Shown: piece by piece, positions 11,880 through 24,629 of the stretch
Layout: every line of letters starts with the position of its first letter
Numbering within the stretch: the first letter of the stretch is position 1
From: Mytilus californianus
Taxonomy: Eukaryota > Mollusca > Bivalvia > Mytilida > Mytilidae
Assembly (NCBI RefSeq): GCF_021869535.1
Contig: NW_026262668.1
Span: 138,805,635 to 138,869,634 of the forward strand
Length of the DNA stretch: 64,000 nucleotides
Direction: 5' to 3'
Position numbers and translations under genes: made by a program
Notes under the pieces: generated by a model
Databases searched by the model: none
Told to the model about the DNA's origin: nothing
The model's input: only the letters and a program-made list of their open reading frames with translations

Positions 11880-14800
11880 GCTTAAAAGATTTGTAGTATG
11901 CATGTAATATTGTGACTCCAGCTTAAATACTGAATGTATATTGGAGAACTAAGAATAAACAAACATAAAGTCTTTAGGCAGACTTGGCTATAGATCTTAT
12001 CTCTGTCCCCTATATATAATTACTATCATTGATACCAGGGTACTGTTGTACTCACACACACCCTATTTTAGATGATTATCTCCAGCATAGATCCATCCTT
12101 ATATATATAACTATGCATAGCCAATAAACATGCATTGCTTTTGTGTGATCTATAATTTATATGCAGAAAAAAATTCAATAACAGCTCATCTATAAATCTT
12201 TTGTAAACTTTAAAAATCCATATTAAATGTTTGAAAAAGCCTTATAAGCTGCTTGAGTATTATTACAGTTAAATAAGTTTACTACTTGATAGAGTTATAA
12301 ATTACTCAAGTTACGCAACAACCAAATATCTGTCCCCGGTCAAATTGATAATGTTTGGAATTCATTATTACTTTGTGATATTTCAATACCCTAACAGAAA
12401 ATTGCTTCATTTAATCAATCTTTCCTGTGAAATTTGTCAGAATAATAATTTAATATCAAATTAATATGCTAATATTGGCATGATATAGAATATCCCCAAG
12501 GTCAGTTTTATATATACATAAAAAAATGGATATTTATGTAAAGAAATATCAGATTTCTGAGATTAGAGACACATTGTTAATTAAAAATCCTACAATGTTG
12601 ACCAGGAGGTGGGCAATTGTTATTTAAGTGATTGTACAATAATTGGTTGTTAATAATAAATCCCTCAGCATTGACAATGTCATCATATACTTGCACTCTC
12701 TAAGATTTTACCTGGTTCAAACTCTTTCAGGTACAGTTCATACACCTTAAGGTAATCATACTAGGATTGATTGGACAAGTTTACACATCACAAGTTTTGT
12801 TTTCAGTTTAGTGATTATTGTTATCAACATTATGTAAAATGATATCTAGTATTGAACACCATATTGCAAGGATATTCATACCTTCAGGATAGTGCTTCAT
12901 TCAATATAATGAATCTTTAAATTCAAAACAATGTGATTTAGTTGATTAAAGAATCATCCCAGATTTTTTTTCACCCCTGGAAGTTAAACCAGTATCAGTA
13001 TAGATAATCGTTTTTTTTGTGAATAATTGATGGCTGCTTAAAGTGTAACAGCAAATCAGTCATCCTGGTAGTTGATCTTTAAAGTTAGAGTCGTTCTTGA
13101 AGAGACTGTTACTGGTATGTTCCTAGAAATTCCATTTGTCCAATTAGCTTAAACTTTAAACTTGACAATTGCCATTAAATACTTCACGGCTAAACACAAA
13201 GCATTTCAGAGTAAGAGCATTGATATGTCAGACAAAAGAAAGATCGGAATAATGTATTATGGGGGAAGAAATATGTAATTAATATATAACTCCATTTTGA
13301 TAGTTATAATTATACACAGACAATTCAGCAAGCCAAACTATTTATTTTACATTGTCCATGATAATATTCAGCAATCCAATGTAACGGGCCTTTCAGACAA
13401 ATAGTTGACCTAAATTTTGCCGATTGGTAATGCTAGTGCCTTATCAGTTTAGCTTTCCATTGAATATATCTTTGTCTTCCAGTTTTCGCTGATCTATAAA
13501 TTTTTTAAAATCAATGGCAACAAACAATTCATAGAAGTGGCACGATCAATTATAAATATTATCTATTGTGTAATATTATCAAGTTTTTAATGTATACAGT
13601 GTTCTATGCACACAATAGGACATCACTTATAGAGAGAAAAAAATGTTTCAGAATCCGTTCAAAGTTATGGAGCAATAAAAAGGCAGAAAAGAGAACCAAA
13701 ATAGCTAAACATGATATTGGTTTATTAAGTCAATATTATTATAATATTTTTCATACAATCATGAATGAGTATTTTGCTTAGCTGGTCCTATATGCTGTCT
13801 TTGACTAAAAAGATAGTTTAGATATTTTGAGAAATTTAGAAAGACCTTGTATGGTTTTGTGAATTAACAAAATTAAGAATATTTCACCCACATGAAAGAT
13901 TTTTTTATGGAAGAATGAATAAGAACTCTTCTCTTCATCTCCTACTTAAGTACATTGGCAATGGTAGGGACACTTTATTTTGCTTCATGAATAAAATACA
14001 ACACATCAAATCATTCATCAACTTTTTCTTACAATTAATATTAGTTGTTTGCCCTGATGAACTATTATTGGTCTAGATTTTGGGTCTAGATTAGTAGCAC
14101 ATACTTGCATTGGGCTGATTTATCAATGTCCTTTGTAGATTATTGAGATCATTTCTAATACTGTTGTAAGTTATAAAACACTTTTATTTGATATTAATAG
14201 ACTGGCATCTTCCATGTGGTCTATCACCCTTATTAATCACCCTAGTTGTATATCTACATGGATTATACAGCTCCACAGCTCCTGAGTAGGGGACATTATA
14301 TACAAGTGATTTAATATTAATATTCCCATTTACTGTTGTCACCTACAATACAAAAAAAAATTTACCTACTAAGCCTTTTAAAGTCATCTTGGCATATTAT
14401 AAGGGATATATGAAACTCTAACAGGATAAGTTGACATGGAACTCTCCTGCTGAGTTAAACTATTGTCAGGGGAGATAATTATATTACTATTGTCAGGGAA
14501 GATAGGGATATTACTATTAGGGATTATATATAGTATTGTACTAAGTACTTATTTGTTAAAAGTTAAAATATATGAATGAGATATAAGATACAGGTATTGT
14601 TAGAGAAAATTAGTTGGATAGAGAGCTAATATGGTGTTTAATTTCTCAAAGATATTTGAAAAGAGGCAATGTATTTCAAAGATGATGAAAGTAATTACAG
14701 TTGTAAAACAATAATAGCCTACATTTATTTTGTATTATTAATAACAGTTTGTTATCCATTAGAATAGTAGACTACATTTATCTTGTATTATTAATTTATT

Positions 14801-14900
14801 TGAACAGTTTGTTATTCATTAGCTTATAGATAGACCTTTTAATTAATAATGTGAAAAAACTGCTGACTATAAATTGGTATGAGAATCAAATGTAATGTTG
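11880..14900. other. intron 5, part
   Basis: 3 kb of AT-rich intron. Only imperfect duplications are visible: tattgtcaggggagataa-type at 14462-14520, and cta-catttat-ttgtattattaat near 14717 and 14770. A 71-codon open frame at 13566 lacks splice or composition support. Confidence 0.7.
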
Positions 14901-14908
14901 GCCTGTTT

Positions 14909-15185
14909 TTTATGCCAATGCCTTAGGCAATGGGGGCATTAAGTGTTACCCTTGACCATCCGTCCTTCTATCTTTCCGTACGTTCCTTTTTCGTTTCTGC
15001 ACTCTAACTTAAGTTTTCCTCATTAAAATTTTATGAAACTCATAGGCAATGCTAAGAACCACAACACACAGACAGAGTTTGAATTTGAGATATGAATCAT
15101 TTACCGTTCTAGAGTTATGCCCCTTTATAACTTGGAAAATTACAAAGCATGAGCGGGGGCAATCGTGTCCTCAGACACATTCTTC
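14909..15185 (+). mobile_element. short dispersed element with hairpin start
   Basis: Starts tgccaatgccttaggcaatg (dyad gcctta/ggc), then ccgtcc-rich sequence, a body with actctaacttaagttt and gagttatgcccctttataac, and ends gagcgggggcaatcgtgtcc. The layout is the same as the elements at 1199, 38449 and 53807. No coding capacity. Confidence 0.5.
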
Positions 15186-15189
15186 TTTT

Positions 15190-16085
15190 ATTAAATTCTT
15201 AATTAATTAATAAATATTGAACAGTTTTGTAAAATATGGGTATCTGATTCTTAAGGATAAGACAATTGTTTTTATTTTATTTTTTATGAAATTATTTCAA
15301 GATGACCTTTGACAGTTGTTTTCTGCCCACATGTATTTCATTGTATTAAAATCCTTTAAGAAAAGGAATCGTCACAGACAGATACCACCACCAACTTTAA
15401 ATGATAATAACCTTTAATTACACAGTTTTGTTTAGATGTTACTTTGGTGATCTATTGTTATAATAAAGAAACAATTTCATTTCAGTTTAAAAAAGTAAGA
15501 ATGTTGTATTTGTAAATTGTAATTATCCCTGATCTGTTACAAACCGTTTGTTTGACTGGTGTGTTGTACAGGGTTTTACACATTACATATCAGTAAATAG
15601 GTCCCTGATTTCTTAAGTAAATTTGTAAATGGTTTGGACAGTAAGTCTTATAAATGATTTTCAGGAAAGTGAAATGAGAGACAGTTACCCTTGGGGAGGG
15701 GCACTTCAATACTTAATTGATATGGGGTGCCAATGGGATTCTGTTACCCCATCCTTTTCATATAATTTAGATTTTAAAAATGTATACCTTTTCATGTATT
15801 GCGTAGGTATAAATGTTGAAATATTCCAGCGGCACGTCCTATCACCTTGTTTATAGGAAGTGCCCTCCCAAGCAGTTACCAACCTTAACACTGTGACCAA
15901 ACCAAAATCTAGACATGGATGGCATGACTTGCAGGAGCTTATGCCATATAGAATTCTCAGACTTTTCACACATCATTAATAATTTACACTGGAACCAAAA
16001 TTCTGATTGTTAATTTATTTGTATGTATCATAATAATTCTCTCTTCAAAGAACAAAACAGTGTACAAACAATGCTATGAAAAATT
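15190..16085. other. intron 5, part
   Basis: AT-rich intron. Overlapping open frames on both strands at 15629-15969 show no acceptor/donor logic with the host gene and no recognised domain, so I leave them uncalled. Confidence 0.6.
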
Positions 16086-16462
16086 GTCTCATCAATACTT
16101 GTATCAAAAATGTCAATTGTCTCATCAATACTTGTATCAAAAATGTCAATTGTCTCATCAATACTTGTATCAAAAATGTCAATTGTCTAGGTGTAACACT
16201 GCTACAGTGAAATGTCAATTGTCTATAGTAACAAGACAGGTGTAACACTGCTACAGTGAAATGTCGATTGTCTATAGTAACAAGACAGGTGTAACACTGC
16301 TACAGTGAAATGTCAATTGTCTATAGTAACAAGACAGGTGTAACACTGCTACAGTGAAATGTCAATTGTCTATAGTAACAAGACAGGTGTAACACTGCTA
16401 CAGTGAAATGTCAATTGTCTATAGTAACAAGACAGGTGTAACACTGCTACAGTGAAATGTCA
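16086..16462. repeat. two adjoining minisatellites, 33-bp x3 and 49-bp x about 6
   Basis: gtctcatcaatacttgtatc plus aaaaatgtcaatt (33 bp) three times to about 16186. Then gtctatagtaacaagacagg plus tgtaacactgctacagtgaaatgtcaatt (49 bp) to 16462. Both units end in aatgtcaatt and begin gtct, so they share edges. Open frames on both strands are repeat translations. Confidence 0.95.
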
Positions 16463-16819
16463 ACAGTCAAATACTTATAGAACAGTACAAAGTTAGGTGT
16501 AGAACAAGATACACCTATGGAGAAAATCAGTCACCTGGGATAAATAGATATTTCTTTGAGATTTAATTAGACTTAGAATTATATCAATTTCAAATCAATT
16601 GTCCATACCTTGTTTCTATCAAAAAATTCTTTTTTCTCATGAAATGCAGAATCATTAAACAATCATTGAATAACTTTTTGTTCAACCTTCTTGGGTAAAT
16701 TGGAAAATTTAAACAGTAGATTAAGAGCATTAAGTGTATCTTAATGGCTAGGTTTATGTAAATACGATATTTTCTGCTTTAAATTGATTTTAAATATGTC
16801 AATAACTGACATTTCTGTT

Positions 16820-17285
16820 CTTGTTTGTAACAGGTATTTGTGTCATAAGATGTTTGATGTACATTTCTGTAGAGGTGGTTGAGACTTGTTTGTAACAGGT
16901 ATTTGTGTCATAAGATGTTTGATGTACATTTCTGTAGAGGTGGTTGAGAAGTGTCATATAGATACTTATTCTGTAGAGGTGGTTGAGAAGTGTCATATAG
17001 ATACTTATTCTGTAGAGGTGGTTGAGAAGTGTGATATAGATACTTATTCTGTAGAGGTGGTTGAGAAGTGTGATATAGATACTTATTCTGTAGAGGTGGT
17101 TGAGAAGTGTGATATAAATACTTATTCTGTAGAGGGGGTTGAGAAGTGTGATATAGATACTTATTCTGTAGAGGGGGTTGAGAAGTGTGATATAATAGAT
17201 ACTTATTCTGTAGAGGTGGTTGAGAAGTGTGATATAGATACTTATTCTGCAGAGGTGGTTGAGAAGTGTGATATAGATACTTATA
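16820..17285. repeat. 39-bp minisatellite (about 9 copies) with duplicated flank
   Basis: The unit ttctgtagaggtggttgaga plus agtgtgatatagatactta (39 bp) occupies 16925-17285. Upstream, gacttgtttgtaacaggtat and the following 50 bp occur twice (about 16820-16885 and 16885-16945). 39 is a multiple of 3 and the unit has no stop in one frame on each strand, which explains the 162- and 167-codon frames on opposite strands. Confidence 0.95.
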
Positions 17286-17299
17286 ATATCACAGATAAA

Positions 17300-20040
17300 C
17301 ATTTATTAATGAACAGCAAACATTCCATGGTTTATTTCACACTTCAAAAAAAAAAAGAAAAATTTGTTCCCTGATACTTAGATAAAACCTTTAGCTGATA
17401 GACTTTCAATATCATTATTATACAGTCAAGACATTTCATTGACTCCACTCTATTTGTTTTTATTACAAGGCATTCATCTTTAATGTAATTTATGTATTGT
17501 TTGTAATTAAGGTTCTTGGTTGTGATTGGCACCTACTTGTTGATGATGTAATAATTGTCATTGAACCTAGTTGTGTCACTAGTTCCATCCTCTAGGGTTC
17601 CAGTAATTATTTAATTTAAGTCACATGATTCTACTTTATCAACTTTAATGTTGAATCAGTCATCATTTGGGAAATACTTGAATACAGTAATGTAGGTTTT
17701 GTCAAGTGACATTTGAAGACAGTACTTTCAGCTTTGTGATATAATTACCATCCCCATCAATGAACAAAGCTAATTTTACTCTGTGAATCTGTTTGTTTTA
17801 CTTGTCTCACTGTTGATTTAGGATATTGTCTCAATTAAAAAAAAAATGGATTTACAATCTCTTTTCTCATGAATATGTATGAAATGTGTATTGGTTGTGT
17901 AAATAATAATCTCTTTGTTCATTGGAAATCAACATTAAATCAATTTCACGAATTCAATATAATATAGATTAACTCAATTAAATAGCTTAGTATCACCTCT
18001 ACAAATCGTTTAATAGATAATGTTTTGATAATTTTACCAAGTATTAAATAACTTTAGTTAACTACTTTTGTCCAGATTTTGACAGTTATTTTTGAAATAT
18101 TGAATTTGGTTATGAAATCAATAAGTATTACAAAGATTATTGAGTGAAAGTCTGTCGTGTATTGTTTTCTTTCATATGGTGAATTATTCCCTGCGCTCGG
18201 GTGAGTCTTTTGTTGGTGGAAGTATATCAGTATTGTTTATAGCAATATAATATCGCCTTACTTATCTACCCTTTTACCTGATTAAAATGGAACGTTCCAC
18301 CACCCGCAATGAACAAACGGGTAGATTTCATTGAGTGACAATAGTGGGTTCAAGTAGTAGTGAAATATGGATGTGACTTTCATTTTGACAGAATTGTACT
18401 GTTAAATAGTTTCAATTGAAATGAACACATGATTGGTGTAATTGTTAAACAATCTTTGTAACAAAGTTAATTGGAGATACTTTGTCACCAAAATAAACAA
18501 ATTCCTGGCCAATAATGTGTTTACTTACATACTGTTTTTTAGGAGTTAAACAAAGTTTAATTAAAAGTGATTTATCTGTGATATTTTAGTGTGGAATTAA
18601 TGATAAAGTTTCTGGATTTGTTAATTATCTTAATGAGTAGATTAGTATTAAATTGTGGACGTGCCAATTCATGGGGAAGAGTGCAAGTTTAATTTGTGGA
18701 AGGTAATTTATTTTAATTTTATTTAATTTTTTTATTTTATGCTAATTAATGGATTTTCTATCCACATTTATGTTCAATAATAGGCCTTCATCTGTTATGA
18801 AACAAGAAAAGAAAATATATTTTTTACAACAGAGACATGATTTTTTGTTCATAATATCGAAAACAATTTTATTCATATTAAATAAAGATATTTTCTTATA
18901 ACCTGTGAGATCTATAATGTTTAAAAAGTTTTATAATGATATGAGGATGAAAACATCTTTATTCAATTTAAAAGAAAAATAAAATTTTATATTGTGATGT
19001 TTATTAAATTTAAATTTGAATGGAAAGTGATTTCTTTCATTAAAGATATATTTTGTTAAGATAGATCAGGCTTTTGTGGGTAGCTTTGAATCATTTCAGT
19101 TTAAAATAGAAAGTTGTTTATTTTTGAGGATGTTATGTTTATCTGACAATTTCTGTCAGTCTGCTAGGGGTACATATTTTACTTTCCTAATGTCACATGA
19201 TTTTTTTTTATATCCTTGGCCAAATTTTTGTTGGCTGTATATATTTGAAATCAAACATTTTTAAAGTGAAAAAAAAAACAATACAAAAAAAAAAACATGT
19301 TGGTATTGGTGACAAAACTGCTCCCAGGCATTATTTCATGTTAGATAATATCAATACAAACAGTGACGTATATTTGTTAATCTTTAGTTAATTTTAATAT
19401 ATCTAGAGAAATTTAATGATAAATGAGAATGGTTATGTCTACAGGAGTCCATTTATAGAGAGGTGAGATGCTAGAGTTCCCTTTTAAAATTCACTATATC
19501 CCAGTCACTAAAACTTGTGAACTAGCCCTTCAATATTTCTGTACCATCCCTCCCAGAGCTAAAATACGGCCACTAAATCAATTTCTATCCCTGTATCGTG
19601 TATGAAATATAGAATCCCTTTACTAATTTTATTCTGACAGTTTGTTTAATGGTGTTAACGTTAGATCATTTATGTTTTCTGTTCAATTTATTCACAACTA
19701 TTTGAGACTCTTATATTACATTTCCATTCACTGTCAAAAAAAGGCTTATTTTCTAACTTATATTTAATGTATGAAATAAGAAAGAATATTTTTACACCAA
19801 CGTCGATTTGACTTTAAATCTTAAATAAACAGTATTGATGCAATATAAGTTTATTGAAGTTATTTTAATACAAGGAGATGTAACTCTTAGAGAAGGCAAA
19901 ACAGATGACAAGAATAACATCTAGAGGTCAATATACAGTCTAATAAACAATGGACAATTGTCTATTCAAAGTTTTTTTTGTCATTCAAAAGTTTTTTGCG
20001 CTTCACGGCTTCTGTCAATTTACAGTTTTCCTGTTGAATG
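17300..20040. other. intron 5, part
   Basis: 2.7 kb of AT-rich intron with no recognised feature. Small open frames near 19076-19391 are in low-complexity T/A-rich sequence. Confidence 0.7.
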
Positions 20041-20044
20041 TTGT

Positions 20045-20990
20045 ATAGTGTCTATTGTTGAAGGTTGTATGGTTGCCTATTGTCAGAGTTTGTATGGTTA
20101 CCTATTGTCAAAGTTTGTATGGTTGCTTATTGTTAAAGGTTGTATGGTTGCTTATTGTCAAAGGTTGTATGGTTGCTTATTGTCAAAGGTTGTATGGTTG
20201 CTTATTGTCAAAGGTTGTATGGTTGCTTATTGTCAAAGGTTGTATGGTTGCTTATTGTCAAAGGTTGTATGGTTGCTTATTGTCAAAGGTTGTATGGTTG
20301 CCTACTGTCAAAGGTTGTATGATTGCTTATTGTCAAAGGTTGTATGGTTGCCTACTGTCAAAGATTGTATGGTTGCCTTTTGTCAAAGGTTGTTTGATTG
20401 CCTATTGTTAAAGGTTGTATGGTTGCCTATTGTCAAAGGTTGTATGGTTGCCTATTGTCAAAGGTTGTATGGTTGCCTATTGTCAAAGTTTGTATGGTTG
20501 CCTACTGTCAAAGGTTGTATGGTTGCCTAATGTTGAAGGTTGTATGGTTGCCTATCATTGAAGTTGTATGGTTGCTTATTGTTGAAGGCCTTATGATTAT
20601 TGCCTATTATTAAAGGTTGTATGGTTGGCTATTGTTGAAGGTTATATGGTTACCTATGTTAAAGGTTGTATGGTTGCCTATCATTGAAGTTGTATTGTTG
20701 CATATTGTTGAAGGCCTATGGTTATTACCTACTGTTAAAGGTTGTATGGTTACCTATTGTTAAAGGTTGTATTGTTGCCTATCGTTGAAGTTGTATGGTT
20801 GCCTATTGTTGAAGGCCGTATGGTTATTGCTTATTGTTAAAGGCTGTAGGGTTGTAGGTTATATGGTTACCTATAGTTAAATGTTGTATGGTTGATGTTT
20901 TTGAAGGTTGTATGGTTGAGGTTTGTAGAAGGTTATATGGTTGCCTATCGTTAAAGGTTATGTGGTTGACGTTTGTTGAAGGTTGTATGT
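20045..20990. repeat. 25-bp minisatellite
   Basis: The unit ggttgcttattgtcaaaggt plus tgtat is regular to about 20500. It becomes degenerate (gttgaagg, cctatcattgaag variants) to about 20990. Because 25 is not a multiple of 3, the 190- and 118-codon frames here are just the array read with a 25-residue super-period. Confidence 0.95.
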
Positions 20991-20994
20991 GTTG

Positions 20995-22440
20995 TATGCT
21001 CCACTGTGAAATTCTTTAAATTTAAAACAGTTATAACAATGGAGACTTGGAATAATCCAAACATTGTAACTACCTGTTGTCATAATACTTAGGCTTCACA
21101 GAATATATCAATAGCACTCAAATTAGTCATTTTATCAAAATTAACCAAATTTGACCCTTTTGTTTATGACTTGACAGTAACTTTTACTAAATCCCTAGTC
21201 TGACCTTTACTCTAAAGTCCTCTAATAATCACAAACATATGTTAACCATTCACCACTCAAACTAGGGTTATATATGAACTCTTAATAAAAACATGGAGTA
21301 AAACATACCATGAGGATTGGTTTGTCACACACATATCTACATAAGCCAAAATTAATTAAAACTTTCTAATCCTATCATGCTAATGCATAGTGGTTTACTT
21401 TTACAAATTGTGATTTGGATGGAGAGTTGTCTCATTGGCACTCATACCACATCTTCTTATATCTAATACATGTATTTGTGTTTTCCATGTTAATTACTGA
21501 GATATGACTAAATATTTCGGTAAACAGTGTAAAAAATAGTCCTATATTTATAACTGATAGACAGAAACTGGACAAGATGCTGAAGACTTGGATGTTTTAC
21601 ATTGTGCTGAAATATGCCATGTTCGGCACACTAATGTCACATGTATGGTCTTCATGTTATGACAGATTTACTAGTGACTATCCAAATCACTAAGAACATT
21701 GCTAGTGGTGGCCTCTTGTAATATCTTGAATTTTTTTTATTTTATTATTTTGAGAATTAAATGTTTATGGCAGATAGTTTTCTGTTTTGATTTAGTCACA
21801 ACACAGGATGATCTACAGCTTAACATATTGTTTAGCATCTGTCTCTAGATGTTTTTGGGTTAATTGTGTTGTTGAGTTGCTGTCTTATTGATGTAAACTA
21901 TTTTTATCCACATTTGATTAAAGCATTACCAACCCCCTATCCTAGATGCATTTATGATAAATGCCATTGTGACAGTTGATGAAAGCTAAAATATTGTGGG
22001 TATATTTATAAAATATCTGTGGAGGCGATTGTAATAACAACACACCTTTTTTTTTTTTTTTTAACAAGTTTAAACAAAAAGCTTATGTCCAATAAATATT
22101 TGAATGGATTGGTACAGAAGGGTACAATTAAATATTGTTAATTAAGATATAAAGGTCATACATGTATAAAATGAAAAAGGATTATTAGAACCAGTATAAA
22201 ATAAAGATTAAAGCAAATTAAAATTAACCACTGTTAAGTTTAGGATTCCATTAATAATTTTAAAAGTATCATTTTGAAGTTTTATGTTTAAACATAATTT
22301 AGAATAGTAAATAAAATATGTAAAAATAGAAAGGATAAGTTTTATATCAATGGAAAAAAGTTTCTTTGGAATAAAAGTAGTAAAGAAAACCTATACTGCT
22401 TAAATAAAAATAAAGGTCACCCGAAAAGCTTTGCTATGTT
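20995..22440. other. intron 5, part, with R1 fragment
   Basis: AT-rich intron. At 21416-21466 the sequence gagttgtctcattggcactc and ataccacatcttctta is the reverse complement of the R1 5' end. A T-run lies near 22047. Nothing else recognised. Confidence 0.65.
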
Positions 22441-22449
22441 GAAGAGTAG

Positions 22450-23530
22450 CTAAACTTGACTTCTAATAATGTTCCAATTGTCATAACCACAATCCTGTCC
22501 TCTTATCCTCGATTGTGACACCACCAAATTTATCACTAAATTTGTACTGACCATGAACTATATGATTGATGCCATATGTGGTACATGATCTTCTTAACCT
22601 TGAAGGAGTGTCTAAGATTACTCCCAGTTTTGGTGGGGGTTAGTGTTGTTCAGTCTTAACCTTGTAGAGTGTCTAAGATTACTCCCAGTTTTGGTGGGGG
22701 TTAGTGTTGTTCAGTCTTAAGCTTGAAGAGTGTCTAAGATCACTCCCAGTTTTTGGTGGGTTAGTGTTGTTCAGTCTTAACCTTGAAGGAGTGTCTAAGA
22801 TTACTCCCAGTTTTGGTGGGGGTTAATGTTGTTCAGTCTTAACCTTGAAGAATGTCTGAGATCACTCCCAGTTTTTGGTGGGGTTAATGTTGTTCAGTCT
22901 TAAGCTTGTAGAGTGTCTAATCACTCCCAGTTTTTGGTGGGGTTAATGTTGTTCAGTCTTAAGCTTGTAGAGTGTCTAATCACTCCCAGTTTTTGGTGGG
23001 GTTAATGTTGTTCAGTCTTAAGCTTGTAGAGTGTCTAATCACTCCCAGTTTTTGGTGGGGTTAATGTTGTTCAGTCTTAAGCTTGTAGAGTGTCTAATCA
23101 CTCCCAGTTTTTGGTGGGGTTAATGTTGTTCAGTCTTAAGCTTGTAGAGTGTCTAATCACTCCCAGTTTTTTGGGGGGTTAGTGTTGCTCAGTCTTAAGC
23201 TTGTAGAGTGTCTAATCACTCCCAGTTTTTTGGGGGGTTAATGTTGTTCAGTCTTAAGCTTGTAGAGTGTCTAATCACTCCCAGTTTTTTGGGGGGTTAG
23301 TGTTGCTCAGTCTTAAGCTTGTAGAGTGTCTAATCACTCCCAGTTTTTTGGGGGGTTAGTGTTGCTCAGTCTTAAGCTTGTAGAGTGTCTAATCACTCCC
23401 AGTTTTTTGGGGGGTTAGTGTTGCTCAGTCTTAAGCTTTCTATGTAGTGTTTTGTGTACTTGTTTGTCCTTTCATCATCTTTCTGTTCTTGCCATGGTGT
23501 TGCCTGTTAAACATTGGATATAGATAATAA
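22450..23530 (+). repeat. dispersed repeat R3 with internal 59-bp minisatellite
   Basis: Left flank: ccaattgtcataaccacaat, cctgtcctcttatcctc and gatgccatatgtggtac. Right flank: ctatgtagtgttttgtgtac, ttgtttgtccttt and gccatggtgttgcc. As I recall, these flanks adjoin in a common mussel repeat with a single cactcccagttttggtgggg segment between them. Here that segment, agtgtctaatcactcccagt to aagcttgtag, is repeated about 14 times (22600-23440). Early units are 60-62 bp and later ones settle at 59 bp. Confidence 0.75.
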
Positions 23531-24342
23531 TTTAGAAAATACAAGCTTTTTTCTCAGCCTTTAGTTACTTTTTATAGAATTTGAGATTAGAACTTGTCAT
23601 ACAACATTATACTTATATTTCAATTGTAAGGTATCTTGAGGTATTCTCTTGATAATTGTATATATTTCATAAAAAATATATTGGAAAAAGCTGATGATTT
23701 TTTCTTGCTAATTGTTATATTTCACCGTTAAAGTACATCTTTGTGGAATCATTGAACTTACGGAGAACGTTTATGGAAAACATTGCCTGCTACATGAACT
23801 TTCTTGGACTACAATTCTAATAATGATGAGTGTAACAAACAACCTATGTGTCATCTTTTTGAAATCTATAATTCAGCTTCTTGTTTGTTTCTTTCTAGTT
23901 ATCATGTGCCAATCTTCAAAAACAAGTATCTTCATTAATTATATGAATATATATAATAATTTACATATAAGTTTGATGTTTTAATCTTATTGATTAACTT
24001 CTGTCACTGAATCTATTCCTGTCATATACTTTCTAATCCTGCTGGGATACTTCCCAGAGGAGGATTGTCACAGTTGAGAAAGTTCTGTATGATGATGTAA
24101 CTCTGCATAGTCCTACTGCTTTGATGATATCTACTGAAATGAAAAGGCAAAATGATAAAGAAATTTTAATTTTTCAGATTTTCATCATATAAAAATTATC
24201 ACTTTTAATGCAAAATTAACTTAATGTCAAAATTTTGATTGGGAAAAAATCCATTAGAATGTTATAGGATTATTAACTGTATTTTGAGAAGAAAAAAAAA
24301 ATCAGATTTTATCTGCCCTGTCTCTAAAAGTATTAACAAAAT
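23530..24342. other. intron 5, part
   Basis: AT-rich. An open frame of 90 codons at 23712 has no recognised domain or splice support. Otherwise nothing. Confidence 0.65.
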
Positions 24343-24625
24343 AGTTAACTTCAAGGTAAATTCAAAGACAGGAAAGTCTGTAAAACCTGACATAATCAAA
24401 TGCTAGACTATATCACCCAACAGAACAACTAGTAAACAACTGGTAAACAACTCATATTCCTGACTTGGAACAGGCATTTCTGACAAAAAATGGTTGGTTA
24501 AACCTGGTTTTATAGCTAGCTAAAACTCCCACTTGTAAGACAGTTGTTTATCGTTCCGTCATATAATTTGACAAAATTGGGCAAGCAACCCAAAGAGACA
24601 TAATTGGTTAACGTTCCAATAATTG
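24343..24625 (+). repeat. dispersed repeat R2, copy 2
   Basis: tcaaggtaaattcaaagaca, ggaaagtctgtaaaacctga, cctgacttggaacaggcatt, tggttttatagctagctaaa, then the 3' part with agagacataattggtt. Parallels 8729-8908 but extends further 3'. Confidence 0.7.
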
Positions 24626-24629
24626 GATC

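Noticed and set aside
13566-13781. 71-codon lysine-rich frame
   Set aside because: Composition is typical of AT-rich DNA; no splice or regulatory support.
19958-20613. Overlapping plus-strand frames up to 190 codons
   Set aside because: They are a 25-bp tandem repeat translated in three frames.
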